Shown here piece by piece: positions 8,009 to 19,092 of a DNA stretch of 64,000 nucleotides (position 1 is its first letter; the number at the start of each line of letters is the position of its first letter). The position numbers and the translations under genes are program-made. Location: positions 198,168 to 262,167 of the forward strand of contig CAJTNO010000003.1 in assembly GCA_910577815.1 (NCBI GenBank), in the 5' to 3' direction. The stretch comes from an uncultured Christensenella sp. Its GTDB lineage: Bacteria > Bacillota > Clostridia > Christensenellales > CAG-917. A model generated the notes under the pieces. It had not been told where the DNA came from. It searched no databases and was given only the letters and a program-made list of their open reading frames with translations.

Positions 8009-8845
8009 ATGGCTAAAATTCTGGATTATTTTTCAATGTCGTTCGTGCTGATGCTGCTTACATTTGTATGGGCTACTCTTGCGTTTAAAAATTGGATAGG
8101 CGCATTGATTTTTTCCATTGCTTTTACGGCAGTTATTATAATTACAGTTAAATACATACTTTCAAAGAGAAACAGACCTTATTCGTACGAGCGTCTTGCT
8201 TTGGAATTTTCAATACGCGGAAACGAATACGTTATCAGTCTTCTAAAAAGCGTTTTAAAATACGGATACCTTGATTGCGGAAAAAATTACATCGTACTTG
8301 ACGATTGTGTAATTATATCCGCTTATAAGTTCTCGATGCTTACAATCGGCGATATGGGCGCAATATGCGAGCTTGCGCAGAAATTCAAGGATAAAAGAGT
8401 TTACGTATTTGCTCGCGGAATAGACAGACGCGCCTATTCGATAGTTCAGCTCGAAAACGTCAAGTTTTCGCTTATAAAGATAAAGACTGTTTATAAATTC
8501 CTGTTACGACACGATGCGTTACCAGATTTAAAGCCTATCAAAAACAAATTTTCGTTACGCGCGTTTTTCGACGCCGTGCTTTGTCGCTCGAATTTCAAGT
8601 CTTATGCGTTTTCGGGCACGATTTTAATACTTGTATCTTTTATTACTCCTTTAAAAATATATTATATAATTTTCGGAAGCATATCATTGATTTTCGCATT
8701 ACTTACGCTTACTCCGCTCGGCAACGGTACGCTGATGTCGCCGAAGGTGATTTCCGATTTGGAGAATGCCGCCAACGCAAATAATAATCAAATTACTATA
8801 GACGAGCTACTGAATAAAGACGAAACTGAAAACACTGAAAAATAA
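8009..8845 (+). CDS. Membrane protein of unknown function with a central soluble domain
   Basis: I do not recognise the family. The 278-residue protein has two N-terminal membrane helices (about 8-24 and 29-50), a basic soluble region of about 135 residues, two further helices (about 200-238) and a 40-residue polar tail. The soluble region has a repeating beta-alpha look: NYIVLDDCVIISAYKF, then RVYVFARG and FSLIKIKTV. This arrangement is reminiscent of membrane-linked restriction-endonuclease-like folds, but I see no convincing catalytic motif. It interrupts the usual obgE-nadD order, being inserted on the opposite strand. No strong ribosome binding site is seen before the ATG. Confidence 0.7.
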   Translation: MAKILDYFSMSFVLMLLTFVWATLAFKNWIGALIFSIAFTAVIIITVKYILSKRNRPYSYERLALEFSIRGNEYVISLLKSVLKYGYLDCGKNYIVLDDCVIISAYKFSMLTIGDMGAICELAQKFKDKRVYVFARGIDRRAYSIVQLENVKFSLIKIKTVYKFLLRHDALPDLKPIKNKFSLRAFFDAVLCRSNFKSYAFSGTILILVSFITPLKIYYIIFGSISLIFALLTLTPLGNGTLMSPKVISDLENAANANNNQITIDELLNKDETENTEK

Positions 8846-8892
8846 AGGAGCGATTTTAATGTTATCACCAACAATTAAAACCGCTCTTTATT
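8841..8892. terminator. Bidirectional terminator
   Basis: A long near-perfect stem, with arms AATAAAGGAGCGATTTTAAT and ATTAAAACCGCTCTTTATT and one bulge, lies between the convergent 278 aa gene and obgE; it begins inside the last codons of the plus-strand gene. Confidence 0.7.
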
Positions 8893-8904
8893 AAAAAATT
8901 TAAA

Positions 8905-11556
<2,652 letters not shown>

Positions 11557-11557
<1 letters not shown>

Positions 11558-12387
11558 TATCTACCTCTCAAATTGCACAGATGAGCCTGCTCCTGCTCCC
11601 TGTATGTGCGACTGCGCAAAATCGCTTCATCAAAATCCACGCTGTGGCCGTCGAACTCCGGTCCGTCTATACAGGCATACTTTATTTCTCCGTCTACCGT
11701 AAGCCTGCAACAGCCGCACATTCCCGTACCGTCAACCATAAGCGAATTCATACTGACGACTGTCTTAATACCAAGCTCTTTTGTAAGATTGCAAACCGCT
11801 CTCATCATAGGCAGAGGTCCGACGGCAAACACGCAATCGTAGCTTTTTCCGCCCTCTGCAAGCTGCTTGAGCATATCCGTGACAAATCCCTTATTTCCGT
11901 TGGAGCCGTCATCGGTAATAAGATACAGTTTATCGCAGGTCCTTTCAAACTCGTCGGTATACATAAGCAAGGATTTATTTCTCGCGCCCACAATTACGTC
12001 TACGGACTTACCCTCTGAATGTAATTGCTTTGCCTGCGGATAAATAACCGCGCTTCCGATACCTCCGCCAACAAGACATACGCGTTTAAACTCCTTCAAA
12101 TCCGTAGGATTGCCGAGCGGTCCGACGAAATCCGCCAGAGCATCGCCGACGTTCATTTGCGACAGCTTAACCGTTGTATAGCCTATCTCCTGAACAAGAA
12201 TACGCACGGTTCCGTTTTCTCGCGAATAGTCGCATATGGTAAACGGAACACGCTCTCCCTCGTCGTCCGTGCGCAGAATAATAAACTGTCCCGCAAGACA
12301 GTGCTTTACTACAAGCGGAGCATATATCTCATACTCGTGAACGTTTTCGGCAAGTTGTCTTTTAGCTACTATTTCAAAATTCTTCAT
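11557..12387 (-). CDS. nfnA: NADH-dependent ferredoxin:NADP+ oxidoreductase, small subunit NfnA
   Basis: Member of the dihydroorotate dehydrogenase electron transfer subunit/ferredoxin-NADP reductase family, 276 residues. It shows an FAD-binding beta barrel (VPFTICDYSRENGTV), the NAD(H)-binding domain (VCLVGGGIGSAVIYPQAKQL) and a C-terminal [2Fe-2S] loop, GTGMCGCCRLTVDGE plus the later YACIDGPEFDGH. It starts six bases after nth and overlaps nfnB by one base, so both subunits should be made together. Confidence 0.9.
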
Positions 12388-12393
12388 ATACTG

Positions 12394-13029
12394 TCACTTA
12401 CTCTCCGCGGTGTTCTTTTTATAATGCTTACAGCACTCCTTGAGCGCGCATATTCCGCATTCGGGCGCACGGGAATGACATACGTATCTTCCGTGAAATA
12501 TCAGCAAATGATGCAAATGCCCCCACAGCTCCTCGTCGAAGCCCTGCATCAACTGCTGCTCCGTATTTTCGGGCGTTTTCGCGTCGGCGAGCCCTATCCT
12601 GTTTGCAACCCGAAAAACGTGAGTGTCAACGGCAATAGCGTTTCCGCCGTAGGCAACCGCATAAACTACGTTTGCGGTTTTTCTTCCCACTCCTCTCAGC
12701 TGCATAAGCCCTTCTCTCGTTTCAGGCATTCCGCCAAGCTCGATTATACTCGCGCTAAGCTCCTTGATAGCCTTGGCTTTGTTGTGATAGAATCCGCAGG
12801 AGAATATGCGCTGCTCCAGCTCCTCGGTAGGCATAGCCACAAACTGCTCCGGCGTATTTGCCACCTTATAAAGCTCCTCTGTAACCTTGTTTACCCGCTT
12901 ATCCGTACACTGCGCCGACAGAACAACCGCTACAAGCAATTCAAAGGGCGAGCCGAAATTCAGCTCGCACTCCGCGTTTTTATGCATTCCGTCTAAAATA
13001 GTATATATATTATAATTTTCTTTAGTCAT
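12394..13029 (-). CDS. nth: Endonuclease III
   Basis: Base-excision repair DNA glycosylase/AP lyase for oxidised pyrimidines. The helix-hairpin-helix QLRGVGRKTANVV carries the catalytic lysine, VDTHVFRVANR carries the catalytic aspartate, and the C-terminal C-x6-C-x2-C-x5-C cluster (CHSRAPECGICALKECC) binds [4Fe-4S]. I place the start at the ATG at 13029, which gives a family-like N-terminus; a GTG at 13068 is possible. First gene of a tight run with nfnAB and obgE. Confidence 0.95.
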   Translation of the reverse strand: MTKENYNIYTILDGMHKNAECELNFGSPFELLVAVVLSAQCTDKRVNKVTEELYKVANTPEQFVAMPTEELEQRIFSCGFYHNKAKAIKELSASIIELGGMPETREGLMQLRGVGRKTANVVYAVAYGGNAIAVDTHVFRVANRIGLADAKTPENTEQQLMQGFDEELWGHLHHLLIFHGRYVCHSRAPECGICALKECCKHYKKNTAESK

Positions 13030-13092
13030 ATTGCCATTATTGCACAGCAATGCGGATTTGGCAAGCACAGGTTGATTTCTTTGTGCATTTAT

Positions 13093-13341
13093 TTACACCT
13101 TTATCGCAGTTCCGTTAGTCGAGAAGTAGTAAAAGCCTATAGCCGAATTGAAACGGCCGCGCTCAAGCACTTTCTTGGCAAGAGGCATATCCTTTGCAAA
13201 CAGCTTAACCGACAAGCCGCAGCCGACCTTAGCCGACGACGGAGTATTTATAATTTTACACATTACGCGGTATCCGAGCAGAGCTTCGTAAAACGCAATC
13301 GCCTCCGAGCGCGAACGGAACGCTATAAAAAATTCTCTCAT
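13093..13341 (-). CDS. DUF3343 family protein (putative Se/S carrier-like)
   Basis: A small protein of 82 residues from the ATG at 13341, which has GGAGG five bases upstream. The FRSRSEAIAFYEALL helix and the KVGCGLSVKL segment with its single conserved cysteine are typical of DUF3343 (PF11823), described as a putative selenium/sulfur carrier family. It stands divergent to a cysteine desulfurase gene, which fits a role in accepting sulfur or selenium from that enzyme. Direct function is unproven. Confidence 0.82.
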   Translation of the reverse strand: MREFFIAFRSRSEAIAFYEALLGYRVMCKIINTPSSAKVGCGLSVKLFAKDMPLAKKVLERGRFNSAIGFYYFSTNGTAIKV

Positions 13342-13509
13342 ATCATCCTCCAATATATGTATCCGTTCTTAAAAATCTGCCGTATATCCGATAATTTTAC
13401 ATAAAATACCGTGATAATTACGCATACCTCTACATTTAATATATTCTCGCGCACATATTTGGTGATATAAAGCATAGATTAGCCTATAAACGCGCACAAG
13501 GAGAATTAT

Positions 13510-14631
13510 ATGCTATATCTTGACAATGCCGCAACGTCCAGATTCAAACCGCAGGGAGTAATCGACGCGGTAAATCACGACCTGAGAAACTCGGCAAACA
13601 GCGGACGCAGCGGACATTCGGACGCCATAAGCGCGGGAATGCGCATAGAAAATTGCAGATATTACCTTAAATCCGCACTCGGAGCAGACGACGGATATCA
13701 GGTTATATTCACAAAAAACTGTACGGAAGCGTTGAATCTTGCCATATTCGGATTGATAAAGGGAGGAGAGCGCGTTCTCACTACAAGCAACGAGCATAAC
13801 TCCGTGCTACGCCCGTTGTACGAGCTTGAAAGACAAGGAAAAATATGTCTTACGATACATAACACTTTAGGACAAAGCATAGATATGGCGCTGTTTACTC
13901 AACAGGCTGAGCAAGCGGACGTTATAATAGTAGGCGGAGCCTGCAACGTTACGGGATATACGGCAGACCTAAAGGAAATAGGAAAAATAGCAAAAACGGT
14001 CAACGCAGTACTGATTGTAGACGGAGCGCAATCCGTACCCATTATACCTATTGATATAAAGGAATACGGAATAGATATGCTCGCCTGCCCGGGACACAAG
14101 GGCTTGCACGGCATACAAGGCACAGGCTTTTTGATTTTTAAAAACGGAACAGAGCTGCGCCCTCTCCTGTACGGCGGAACAGGCTCTTTCTCCTCGAGCG
14201 TTTATCAGCCAGTCGACGCACCCGACGCATTTGAAGCGGGAACGCTGTTCGCAGGCGGAATTGCCGCATTATACGAGGGTGCTAAATGGTCGTTCAATCA
14301 CGCCGACAATACCAGAAGTAATTACGCGCAGCTGACTAAAACGGCATTATACAACCTTAAAACGATAGGCTGTACACTGTATACCAAAGAAACCGCAACG
14401 GGCGTGATAGCGTTTAACATCGGCGATACGGACAGCTCGTATATAGCCGAGCTCTTAAACGAATACGGAATAGCGGTACGCAGCGGTTTACACTGCGCTC
14501 CGCTTGTGCATAAAGCGCTCGGCACCGAAAATCAGGGAGCGGTACGCGCAAGCATAGGCGTTGAAACTACTGTGAAGGATATCGCCTATTTTTGCAAAGC
14601 TATAGAAAAAATCAAAAGAAAGCTAAAATAA
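13510..14631 (+). CDS. Cysteine desulfurase family PLP enzyme
   Basis: Class V aminotransferase fold, 373 residues, with AAGGAG ribosome binding site. The PLP lysine lies in CPGHKGLHG, the PLP phosphate region in FTKNCTEALNLAI, and the desulfurase cysteine in VRSGLHCAPLVH, matching the R-x-G-x-H-C-AP pattern of the SufS-like group. It resembles the branch (TIGR01977-like, typified by Enterococcus EF2568) linked to selenium-dependent molybdenum enzymes rather than the IscS/NifS housekeeping branch. The divergent DUF3343 gene supports a sulfur or selenium transfer role. No iron-sulfur scaffold gene is adjacent. Confidence 0.87.
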   Translation: MLYLDNAATSRFKPQGVIDAVNHDLRNSANSGRSGHSDAISAGMRIENCRYYLKSALGADDGYQVIFTKNCTEALNLAIFGLIKGGERVLTTSNEHNSVLRPLYELERQGKICLTIHNTLGQSIDMALFTQQAEQADVIIVGGACNVTGYTADLKEIGKIAKTVNAVLIVDGAQSVPIIPIDIKEYGIDMLACPGHKGLHGIQGTGFLIFKNGTELRPLLYGGTGSFSSSVYQPVDAPDAFEAGTLFAGGIAALYEGAKWSFNHADNTRSNYAQLTKTALYNLKTIGCTLYTKETATGVIAFNIGDTDSSYIAELLNEYGIAVRSGLHCAPLVHKALGTENQGAVRASIGVETTVKDIAYFCKAIEKIKRKLK

Positions 14632-14660
14632 AACTCCCATAATTTATAGGTATATATTCC

Positions 14661-14699
14661 ATAAAGCAAAGCGCAGGAGTTACCTGCGCTTTGCTTTAT
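14661..14699. terminator. Strong bidirectional terminator
   Basis: A perfect 17 bp stem (ATAAAGCAAAGCGCAGG and its complement) with a five-base loop AGTTA lies between two convergent genes, the cysteine desulfurase and the subtilase. Confidence 0.9.
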
Positions 14700-14702
14700 T
14701 AT

Positions 14703-15818
14703 TTACAGTCTGAATATTTTATTGCCGTCTACGATATTCGCGCTGTTGATTATGGCGTGCTTAATCTGTCTTGGCGTTATATTCCTGTATTTCTGACACA
14801 AAAGACAGCAAGCACCTGCTACATACGGCGCGGCGGCGGACGTACCCGTCATTGTAGAATAAGTACCTCCCGCGCTTATACCCTTAATCTCAACACCGTC
14901 CGCAAAAACGTCGGGACGAAGCGCGCCCTGATAAACTCCTCTTGAAGTAAACGGAGCAAGCTTATCGTTTCCGTCCACAGCTCCAACGGCAATTACTTCA
15001 TTGCTTATAGCCGGCGATTTCAAGGCGTTTTCTCCGCTGTTGCCCGAGGCTACAACCACGGTCAAGCCGCTTCGCGAAAGCATTTCCGCGCCTATCTTGA
15101 GCGGGTCTGCATAACTCTGCGGCTCTGCGCCGAAGCTCATACAAACAACCCGTATTCCATATTGTCTGAAATTATCAAACAGCCATTGCATTCCGTCAAG
15201 AATCTTAAAAGTTCCGCTTTCGCCGCTCGCGCCTATGACCTTGAGTCCCACAATATTTGCGCGAGGCGCAACTCCCATTATTCTTCCGCCCGAAAGCGTT
15301 CCGTTTCCGCAGGCTACGCCCGCAACAAACGTTCCGTGTCCGTTATCGTCATAAGGCTCGCTATCAGAGCCTATCATATCAACAAAATGCACTATTCTTT
15401 CGCGCGGAATTGATAAATCGCTATGCGGAGATACGCCCGTATCCATAACGCACATAGTCACGCCGTCGCCGTCAAGGTCGGTGGAAAGCGACAATGAATT
15501 TGCACTATTTCGGCTATCTAAGCCACCAAAATCGTTATCGAGCGCAAAAACCTTACCCTGTGCCGAAACATACTCCACCTCTTGCATACGCTCAAGCTTT
15601 ATTGCGTCCTTAAGCTCGCACATTATTCCCACCGAGCGTATAAACGGATACATAGCCGTAACCTTAAAATTTCGCTCGAGCATACCGAGATGCAGCGGAT
15701 TATGTACTCTTACCAGCGCGCTTACGCTCTGATGAACTCCCAGGACGTTTACAAGATTGCCGTCGAATTTTCTGTCCGTTCGCATCATATCGATGATGCT
15801 TCTGTCAATCTTGTCCAT
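14703..15818 (-). CDS. Subtilisin-like serine protease (S8), no signal peptide
   Basis: A 371-residue subtilase with the full triad: Asp126 in VMDTGVSPHSD, His161 in DNGHGTFVAG, Ser327 in MTGTSAAAPYV, and oxyanion Asn260 in ASGNSG. Residues 1-115 look like an I9-type propeptide region rather than a secretion signal. With no hydrophobic N-terminus the enzyme is probably intracellular, like AprX/IspA. It starts two bases after the 96 aa gene, so the two are almost certainly co-transcribed from the mirrored promoter at 16122-16159. That suggests the protease acts during sporulation; this is inference. Confidence 0.93.
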   Translation of the reverse strand: MDKIDRSIIDMMRTDRKFDGNLVNVLGVHQSVSALVRVHNPLHLGMLERNFKVTAMYPFIRSVGIMCELKDAIKLERMQEVEYVSAQGKVFALDNDFGGLDSRNSANSLSLSTDLDGDGVTMCVMDTGVSPHSDLSIPRERIVHFVDMIGSDSEPYDDNGHGTFVAGVACGNGTLSGGRIMGVAPRANIVGLKVIGASGESGTFKILDGMQWLFDNFRQYGIRVVCMSFGAEPQSYADPLKIGAEMLSRSGLTVVVASGNSGENALKSPAISNEVIAVGAVDGNDKLAPFTSRGVYQGALRPDVFADGVEIKGISAGGTYSTMTGTSAAAPYVAGACCLLCQKYRNITPRQIKHAIINSANIVDGNKIFRL

Positions 15819-15820
15819 AT

Positions 15821-16111
15821 TCAGCCCTTAAACATATCGATAATCGAGCGCATACGCTGCTTCTGCTCCTCATTTAAAAACGGAGCGGCGGTATTATATA
15901 AATTCTCCATCGCTGCGGCGTCAAACGAGCCGTCTTTTTTCATACGCGCAACCGTAGCGGATAACTCGCTCATAAGCTGGTCCTCGCTTTTACTGCTGTA
16001 CCGGTCAAATTTTTCCTTGACGTCTTTGTCGATATTGCAGCTCTCCGCCGTCTTATTTTCATTATTTACGTCGTTTTGCGTATTATAACTATTACGTTCC
16101 CAAAAATTCAT
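15821..16111 (-). CDS. Hypothetical protein, 96 aa, upstream of the subtilase
   Basis: Family not recognised. The ATG at 16111 has GGAGG five bases upstream; the longer frame to 16189 would run through the divergent promoter and is rejected. The product begins MNFWERNSY, is polar and Asn/Lys-rich, then forms two likely helices (KSEDQLMSELSATVARMKK and FDAAAMENLYNTAAPFLN) and ends QRMRSIIDMFKG. It has no membrane segment. It is co-transcribed with the subtilase and divergent from an equally unfamiliar low-complexity protein with which it shares a promoter region. Confidence 0.75.
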   Translation of the reverse strand: MNFWERNSYNTQNDVNNENKTAESCNIDKDVKEKFDRYSSKSEDQLMSELSATVARMKKDGSFDAAAMENLYNTAAPFLNEEQKQRMRSIIDMFKG

Positions 16112-16121
16112 ACTGTCCTCC

Positions 16122-16159
16122 GTCACATTCAATATATGTCGGCATATTATGATTGTGAC
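16122..16159. promoter_or_regulatory. Mirror-image divergent promoter, SigE/SigK-like
   Basis: A 38 bp imperfect palindrome (15 of 19 positions match between half-sites). On the plus strand GTCACATT is followed after 13 nt by CATATTAT. On the minus strand GTCACAAT is followed after 13 nt by CATATATT. These resemble mother-cell SigE (GTCATATT/CATACAAT) or SigK (AC/CATAnnnT) elements. Each predicted start point lies about 13 nt before its start codon, with the ribosome binding site between. Confidence 0.55.
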
Positions 16160-16169
16160 AAGGTGAAAT

Positions 16170-16829
16170 ATGAATTTTGACGTCAACACTCTATCAACGC
16201 TTATGCAGCTTATGAACTCGCAGCGCCCTAAAGAACCCGAGACACCTCCCTCGCAAAACGTCGGGGGCGACGGTTATAACAATAGCGCATATCGCGAAAA
16301 CGGATACGCTTCGCAAAGTCAATCGGAACCGATGCCGCAGCAATCGCTTTTTGCTATGCAGAACGGCTTGGGTCAGCGCATTGACCTAAGCCCTAAACAG
16401 GAGAAAAGACAAACGGCGCAACCATCGTCAAATCCTATGTCCTCGCTATTTGATATGATGGCAGGTAAAAGCTCGGGAGGAGGCGACGCGCTTACAAGCC
16501 TTATGCCTATGCTAATGAATATGATGGGCGCCAATAAAAACGCACAGGTAGCGCAAAGCAATGCAAGTAATCAACAGCGTGGCTCAAATAACCTCAATAG
16601 CTTTGAGCAAAAGCTGAAGGAGGCAAAGGAAAAAGCCGACAGCGCCCAAAGCTCGCACGAAACAAACGCCAGTAACAAGGACAGCGGCGAGCAAGCAAAA
16701 AAGCATACATCAATAAAAAACTCGCGCGACAGATACGAGCCTATAACTTTTGCAGGATACACGCTTATAAGCTCTCTCAACAAGCTATTTGTCGCCAAAA
16801 AGCACGAAGCAGGACTTGCGCGTAAATAG
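16170..16829 (+). CDS. Low-complexity Gln/Ser/Asn/Met-rich protein, 219 aa
   Basis: Family not recognised. AGGTG precedes the ATG at 16170. Residues 1-90 are polar and Pro/Gln/Ser-rich; residues about 90-130 hold methionine-rich stretches PMSSLFDMMAGK and LTSLMPMLMNMMGAN; then comes an Asn/Gln/Ser segment, a Lys/Glu/Ala helix (EQKLKEAKEKAD), and an ordered end with YEPITFAGYTLISSLNKLF. There is no signal peptide or clear membrane helix. It is expressed from one arm of a mirrored sporulation-like promoter. A spore-layer or mother-cell structural role is possible but unproven. Confidence 0.7.
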   Translation: MNFDVNTLSTLMQLMNSQRPKEPETPPSQNVGGDGYNNSAYRENGYASQSQSEPMPQQSLFAMQNGLGQRIDLSPKQEKRQTAQPSSNPMSSLFDMMAGKSSGGGDALTSLMPMLMNMMGANKNAQVAQSNASNQQRGSNNLNSFEQKLKEAKEKADSAQSSHETNASNKDSGEQAKKHTSIKNSRDRYEPITFAGYTLISSLNKLFVAKKHEAGLARK

Positions 16830-16860
16830 CATAATTATTTATTCATATTTCAAATAGTAA

Positions 16861-16886
16861 AAAACAGCGCATATCTGCGCTGTTTT
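16861..16886. terminator. Bidirectional terminator
   Basis: Perfect 11 bp stem AAAACAGCGCA/TGCGCTGTTTT with loop TATC between the convergent 219 aa gene and glyA. Confidence 0.85.
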
Positions 16887-16912
16887 CAATTTATATGGTG
16901 TTGGTTATGTAA

Positions 16913-18166
16913 TTACATAAGTATGTCGTTCTCGTATATCGGGAATTTCCTGCAAAGCTCTATGACCTTAGCCTTGACGCCTTCTATTGCGGCTACCTGA
17001 TTATAGATTATATCCGCAATGCAATCTCCGATAATCGCCATCTCCGCTTCCTTCATTCCGCGCGTAGTAACCGCGGGAGTACCGATACGCACGCCGCTGG
17101 TGATAGAGGGCTTTTGCGGGTCGTTGGGAATAGCATTTTTGTTGAGAGTAATGTGCGCCGCGTCGAGCAAGACTTCAAGCTGCTTGCCCGTAACGCCGTT
17201 TTCAACAAGATTGAGCAGCATAAGATGATTGTCCGTTCCGCCGCTTATGATGTTGAGTCCGCGCTCTATAAGCCTGTTTGCAAGGGCTTTGGCGTTAAGC
17301 ACAACCTGATGCTGATATGCCTTGAATTCGGGCGAAAGAGCTTCCTTAAAAGCCACAGCCTTTGCCGCCACGATATGCATAAGCGGACCGCCCTGAGTGC
17401 CGGGGAAGATAGTTTTGTCTATAGCCTTGGCAACGTCCTCGTTATTTGTAAGAATAAGTCCACCGCGAGGTCCTCTCAACGTCTTATGCGTAGTAGAGGT
17501 AACTATATCCGCGTAAGGCATAGGACTCATATGCTCCCCTGCCGCCACAAGACCTGCGATATGCGCCATATCAACCATAAGATACGCGCCGACCTCGTCG
17601 GCTATTTCGCGGAAGCGTTTAAAATCGATGGCACGCGGATATGCGCTTGCGCCCGCAACAATCAGACGGGGCTTGCACTCGCGCGCTATTCTGAGCACCT
17701 CGTCGTAATCGAGATAGCCTTCGTCGTTCACCCCATAGGACACCGAGTTAAATACCTTTCCGCTCATACTGACCTTCGCGCCGTGAGTAAGGTGTCCGCC
17801 TGCGTTAAGGTCCATACCCAAAATTGTGTCGCCCGGCTTAAGAAGGCTGTAGTACGCCGTAAAATTGGCATTGGAGCCGCTGTGAGCCTGCACGTTGGCA
17901 TACTTCGCGCCGAAAAGCTCCTTTGCGCGTTCGATGGCAAGCACTTCGGATTTATCCACAAATTCGCAGCCGCCATAGTAACGCCTGCCGGGATAGCCCT
18001 CGGCATACTTATTTGTGTAAAAACTGCCTGCAACCGCTAAAACTGCGGGACTGACTATGTTTTCGCTTGCAATAAGCTCCAAGTTGTACTGTTGGCGATG
18101 GAGTTCCTCCACCATCGAGGTATAAAGCTCCTCGTCGGCGGCTTTGATAACTTTGAGGTCGACCAT
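16913..18166 (-). CDS. glyA: Serine hydroxymethyltransferase
   Basis: Converts serine and THF to glycine and 5,10-methylene-THF, feeding the one-carbon pool used by the purine operon later in this window. Start at the ATG at 18166 (GGAG eight bases upstream) gives 417 residues, the family length. [41 protein letters not shown], and the PLP lysine in [15 protein letters not shown] are all present. Single-gene transcript with its own promoter. Confidence 0.97.
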   Translation of the reverse strand: MVDLKVIKAADEELYTSMVEELHRQQYNLELIASENIVSPAVLAVAGSFYTNKYAEGYPGRRYYGGCEFVDKSEVLAIERAKELFGAKYANVQAHSGSNANFTAYYSLLKPGDTILGMDLNAGGHLTHGAKVSMSGKVFNSVSYGVNDEGYLDYDEVLRIARECKPRLIVAGASAYPRAIDFKRFREIADEVGAYLMVDMAHIAGLVAAGEHMSPMPYADIVTSTTHKTLRGPRGGLILTNNEDVAKAIDKTIFPGTQGGPLMHIVAAKAVAFKEALSPEFKAYQHQVVLNAKALANRLIERGLNIISGGTDNHLMLLNLVENGVTGKQLEVLLDAAHITLNKNAIPNDPQKPSITSGVRIGTPAVTTRGMKEAEMAIIGDCIADIIYNQVAAIEGVKAKVIELCRKFPIYENDILM

Positions 18167-18235
18167 AATAGTATCTCCTATATAAAATTGAGTCTGCTTT
18201 GAGATTTGACGCGTGGCAGTCAAACCGTTTATAAT

Positions 18236-18265
18236 ATCCTATCAAATCCGCGCGCAATTTGTCAA
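18236..18265 (-). promoter_or_regulatory. SigA-type promoter of glyA
   Basis: TTGACA at 18265-18260 and TAGGAT at 18241-18236, spacer 18 nt. Downstream, at about 18205-18225, TTTGAC and GTCAAA form a small inverted repeat that could be an operator or hairpin. Confidence 0.5.
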
Positions 18266-18297
18266 AGCTACAGCGCAGATTTGAGGACTTAAATTTA

Positions 18298-18609
18298 TCA
18301 GAGGTATTTATCGAGCACCTCTGCTATCTGACTTTTTACGCGGAAGCCGACAAGCTTCTCCTTTACGTCGCCTTCCTTAAAAATAAATACCGAAGGAATG
18401 GAATAAACTCCGTATCTCTCTGCAAGCTCGGGATATTCGTCCACGTCCACCTTGCAAATCTGCGCCCTGCCGTCGTAATCCTCCGCAAGCTCCTTAATAG
18501 AGGGCGCAAGCATCTTGCACGGACCGCACCAGGACGCCCAGAAATCAACAAGAGTAACGCCCTGCTTTATCGTAAAATCAAAATTGTCTGTTGTCAAAAT
18601 CTTTTCCAT
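18298..18609 (-). CDS. trxA: Thioredoxin
   Basis: Typical 103-residue thioredoxin with active site WASWCGPCKML, cis-proline segment YSIPSVFIF and FKEGDVKEKLVGF near the end. Cytoplasmic disulfide reductant. It ends a co-directional run after the RseC-like gene, 39 nt downstream. Confidence 0.96.
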   Translation of the reverse strand: MEKILTTDNFDFTIKQGVTLVDFWASWCGPCKMLAPSIKELAEDYDGRAQICKVDVDEYPELAERYGVYSIPSVFIFKEGDVKEKLVGFRVKSQIAEVLDKYL

Positions 18610-18648
18610 ATTAACTCCTTTGCCGTTATCGGCTAAAATATGTAGCTG

Positions 18649-19092
18649 TCAGTTGTGATTTTTTTCGGGCTTGGCGTTGAGATAATCTACCTCGCGGCAA
18701 GCCCCGAGCATTCTCGGCTTATATCCGTTTTTCTTACGCAAAACAAATACGTCTATAGGTATCGCAAACGCAAAGCCGACAACCAAGCCTGCAAGCGCAA
18801 TCAGAATACCCGCGCCCACGCTTGCAAGAGAGCCGACTCCCGCGCCTATTGCCGTAAGAAAAAGCGGAAGCAGGTATATGAGCATAGACGTCCTGAATAC
18901 CCGTTTATTGTATATTTCGACCTTCACGTAGTCGTCAACGCTGAGTTCAAGCGAATTTTCAAGCTCAAGTTCTACGTATGCGCCGTCCTTAATCACGCTA
19001 CAGATGCCGCACCCGTCGCATTTACCTCTACGGTAAAATCTGACTACGGCGTTGCTATCCTTTAGTTTAACTATTCTGCCGATTTCGGTCAT
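18649..19092 (-). CDS. RseC/MucC-like (SoxR-reducing system) membrane protein
   Basis: A 147-residue protein with an N-terminal soluble part carrying a compact cysteine cluster (GKCDGCGICSV, three cysteines) and two membrane helices at about 70-88 and 91-115. This is the RseC/MucC plan, in which proteins affect redox or sigma-factor signalling near Rnf complexes in Proteobacteria; in Clostridia the role is not settled. It overlaps the hisS stop by four bases. Confidence 0.82.
   Translation of the reverse strand: MTEIGRIVKLKDSNAVVRFYRRGKCDGCGICSVIKDGAYVELELENSLELSVDDYVKVEIYNKRVFRTSMLIYLLPLFLTAIGAGVGSLASVGAGILIALAGLVVGFAFAIPIDVFVLRKKNGYKPRMLGACREVDYLNAKPEKNHN

Noticed and set aside
12025..12996. 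Long plus-strand open frame (323 codons) opposite nfnA and nth
   Set aside because: It is antisense to two well-supported genes, its product is rich in Ser/Arg/Leu/Cys without domain character, and it has no ribosome binding site. Similar antisense frames at 17114-18040, 26904-27926, 50898-51473 and 62156-63088 are rejected for the same reason.
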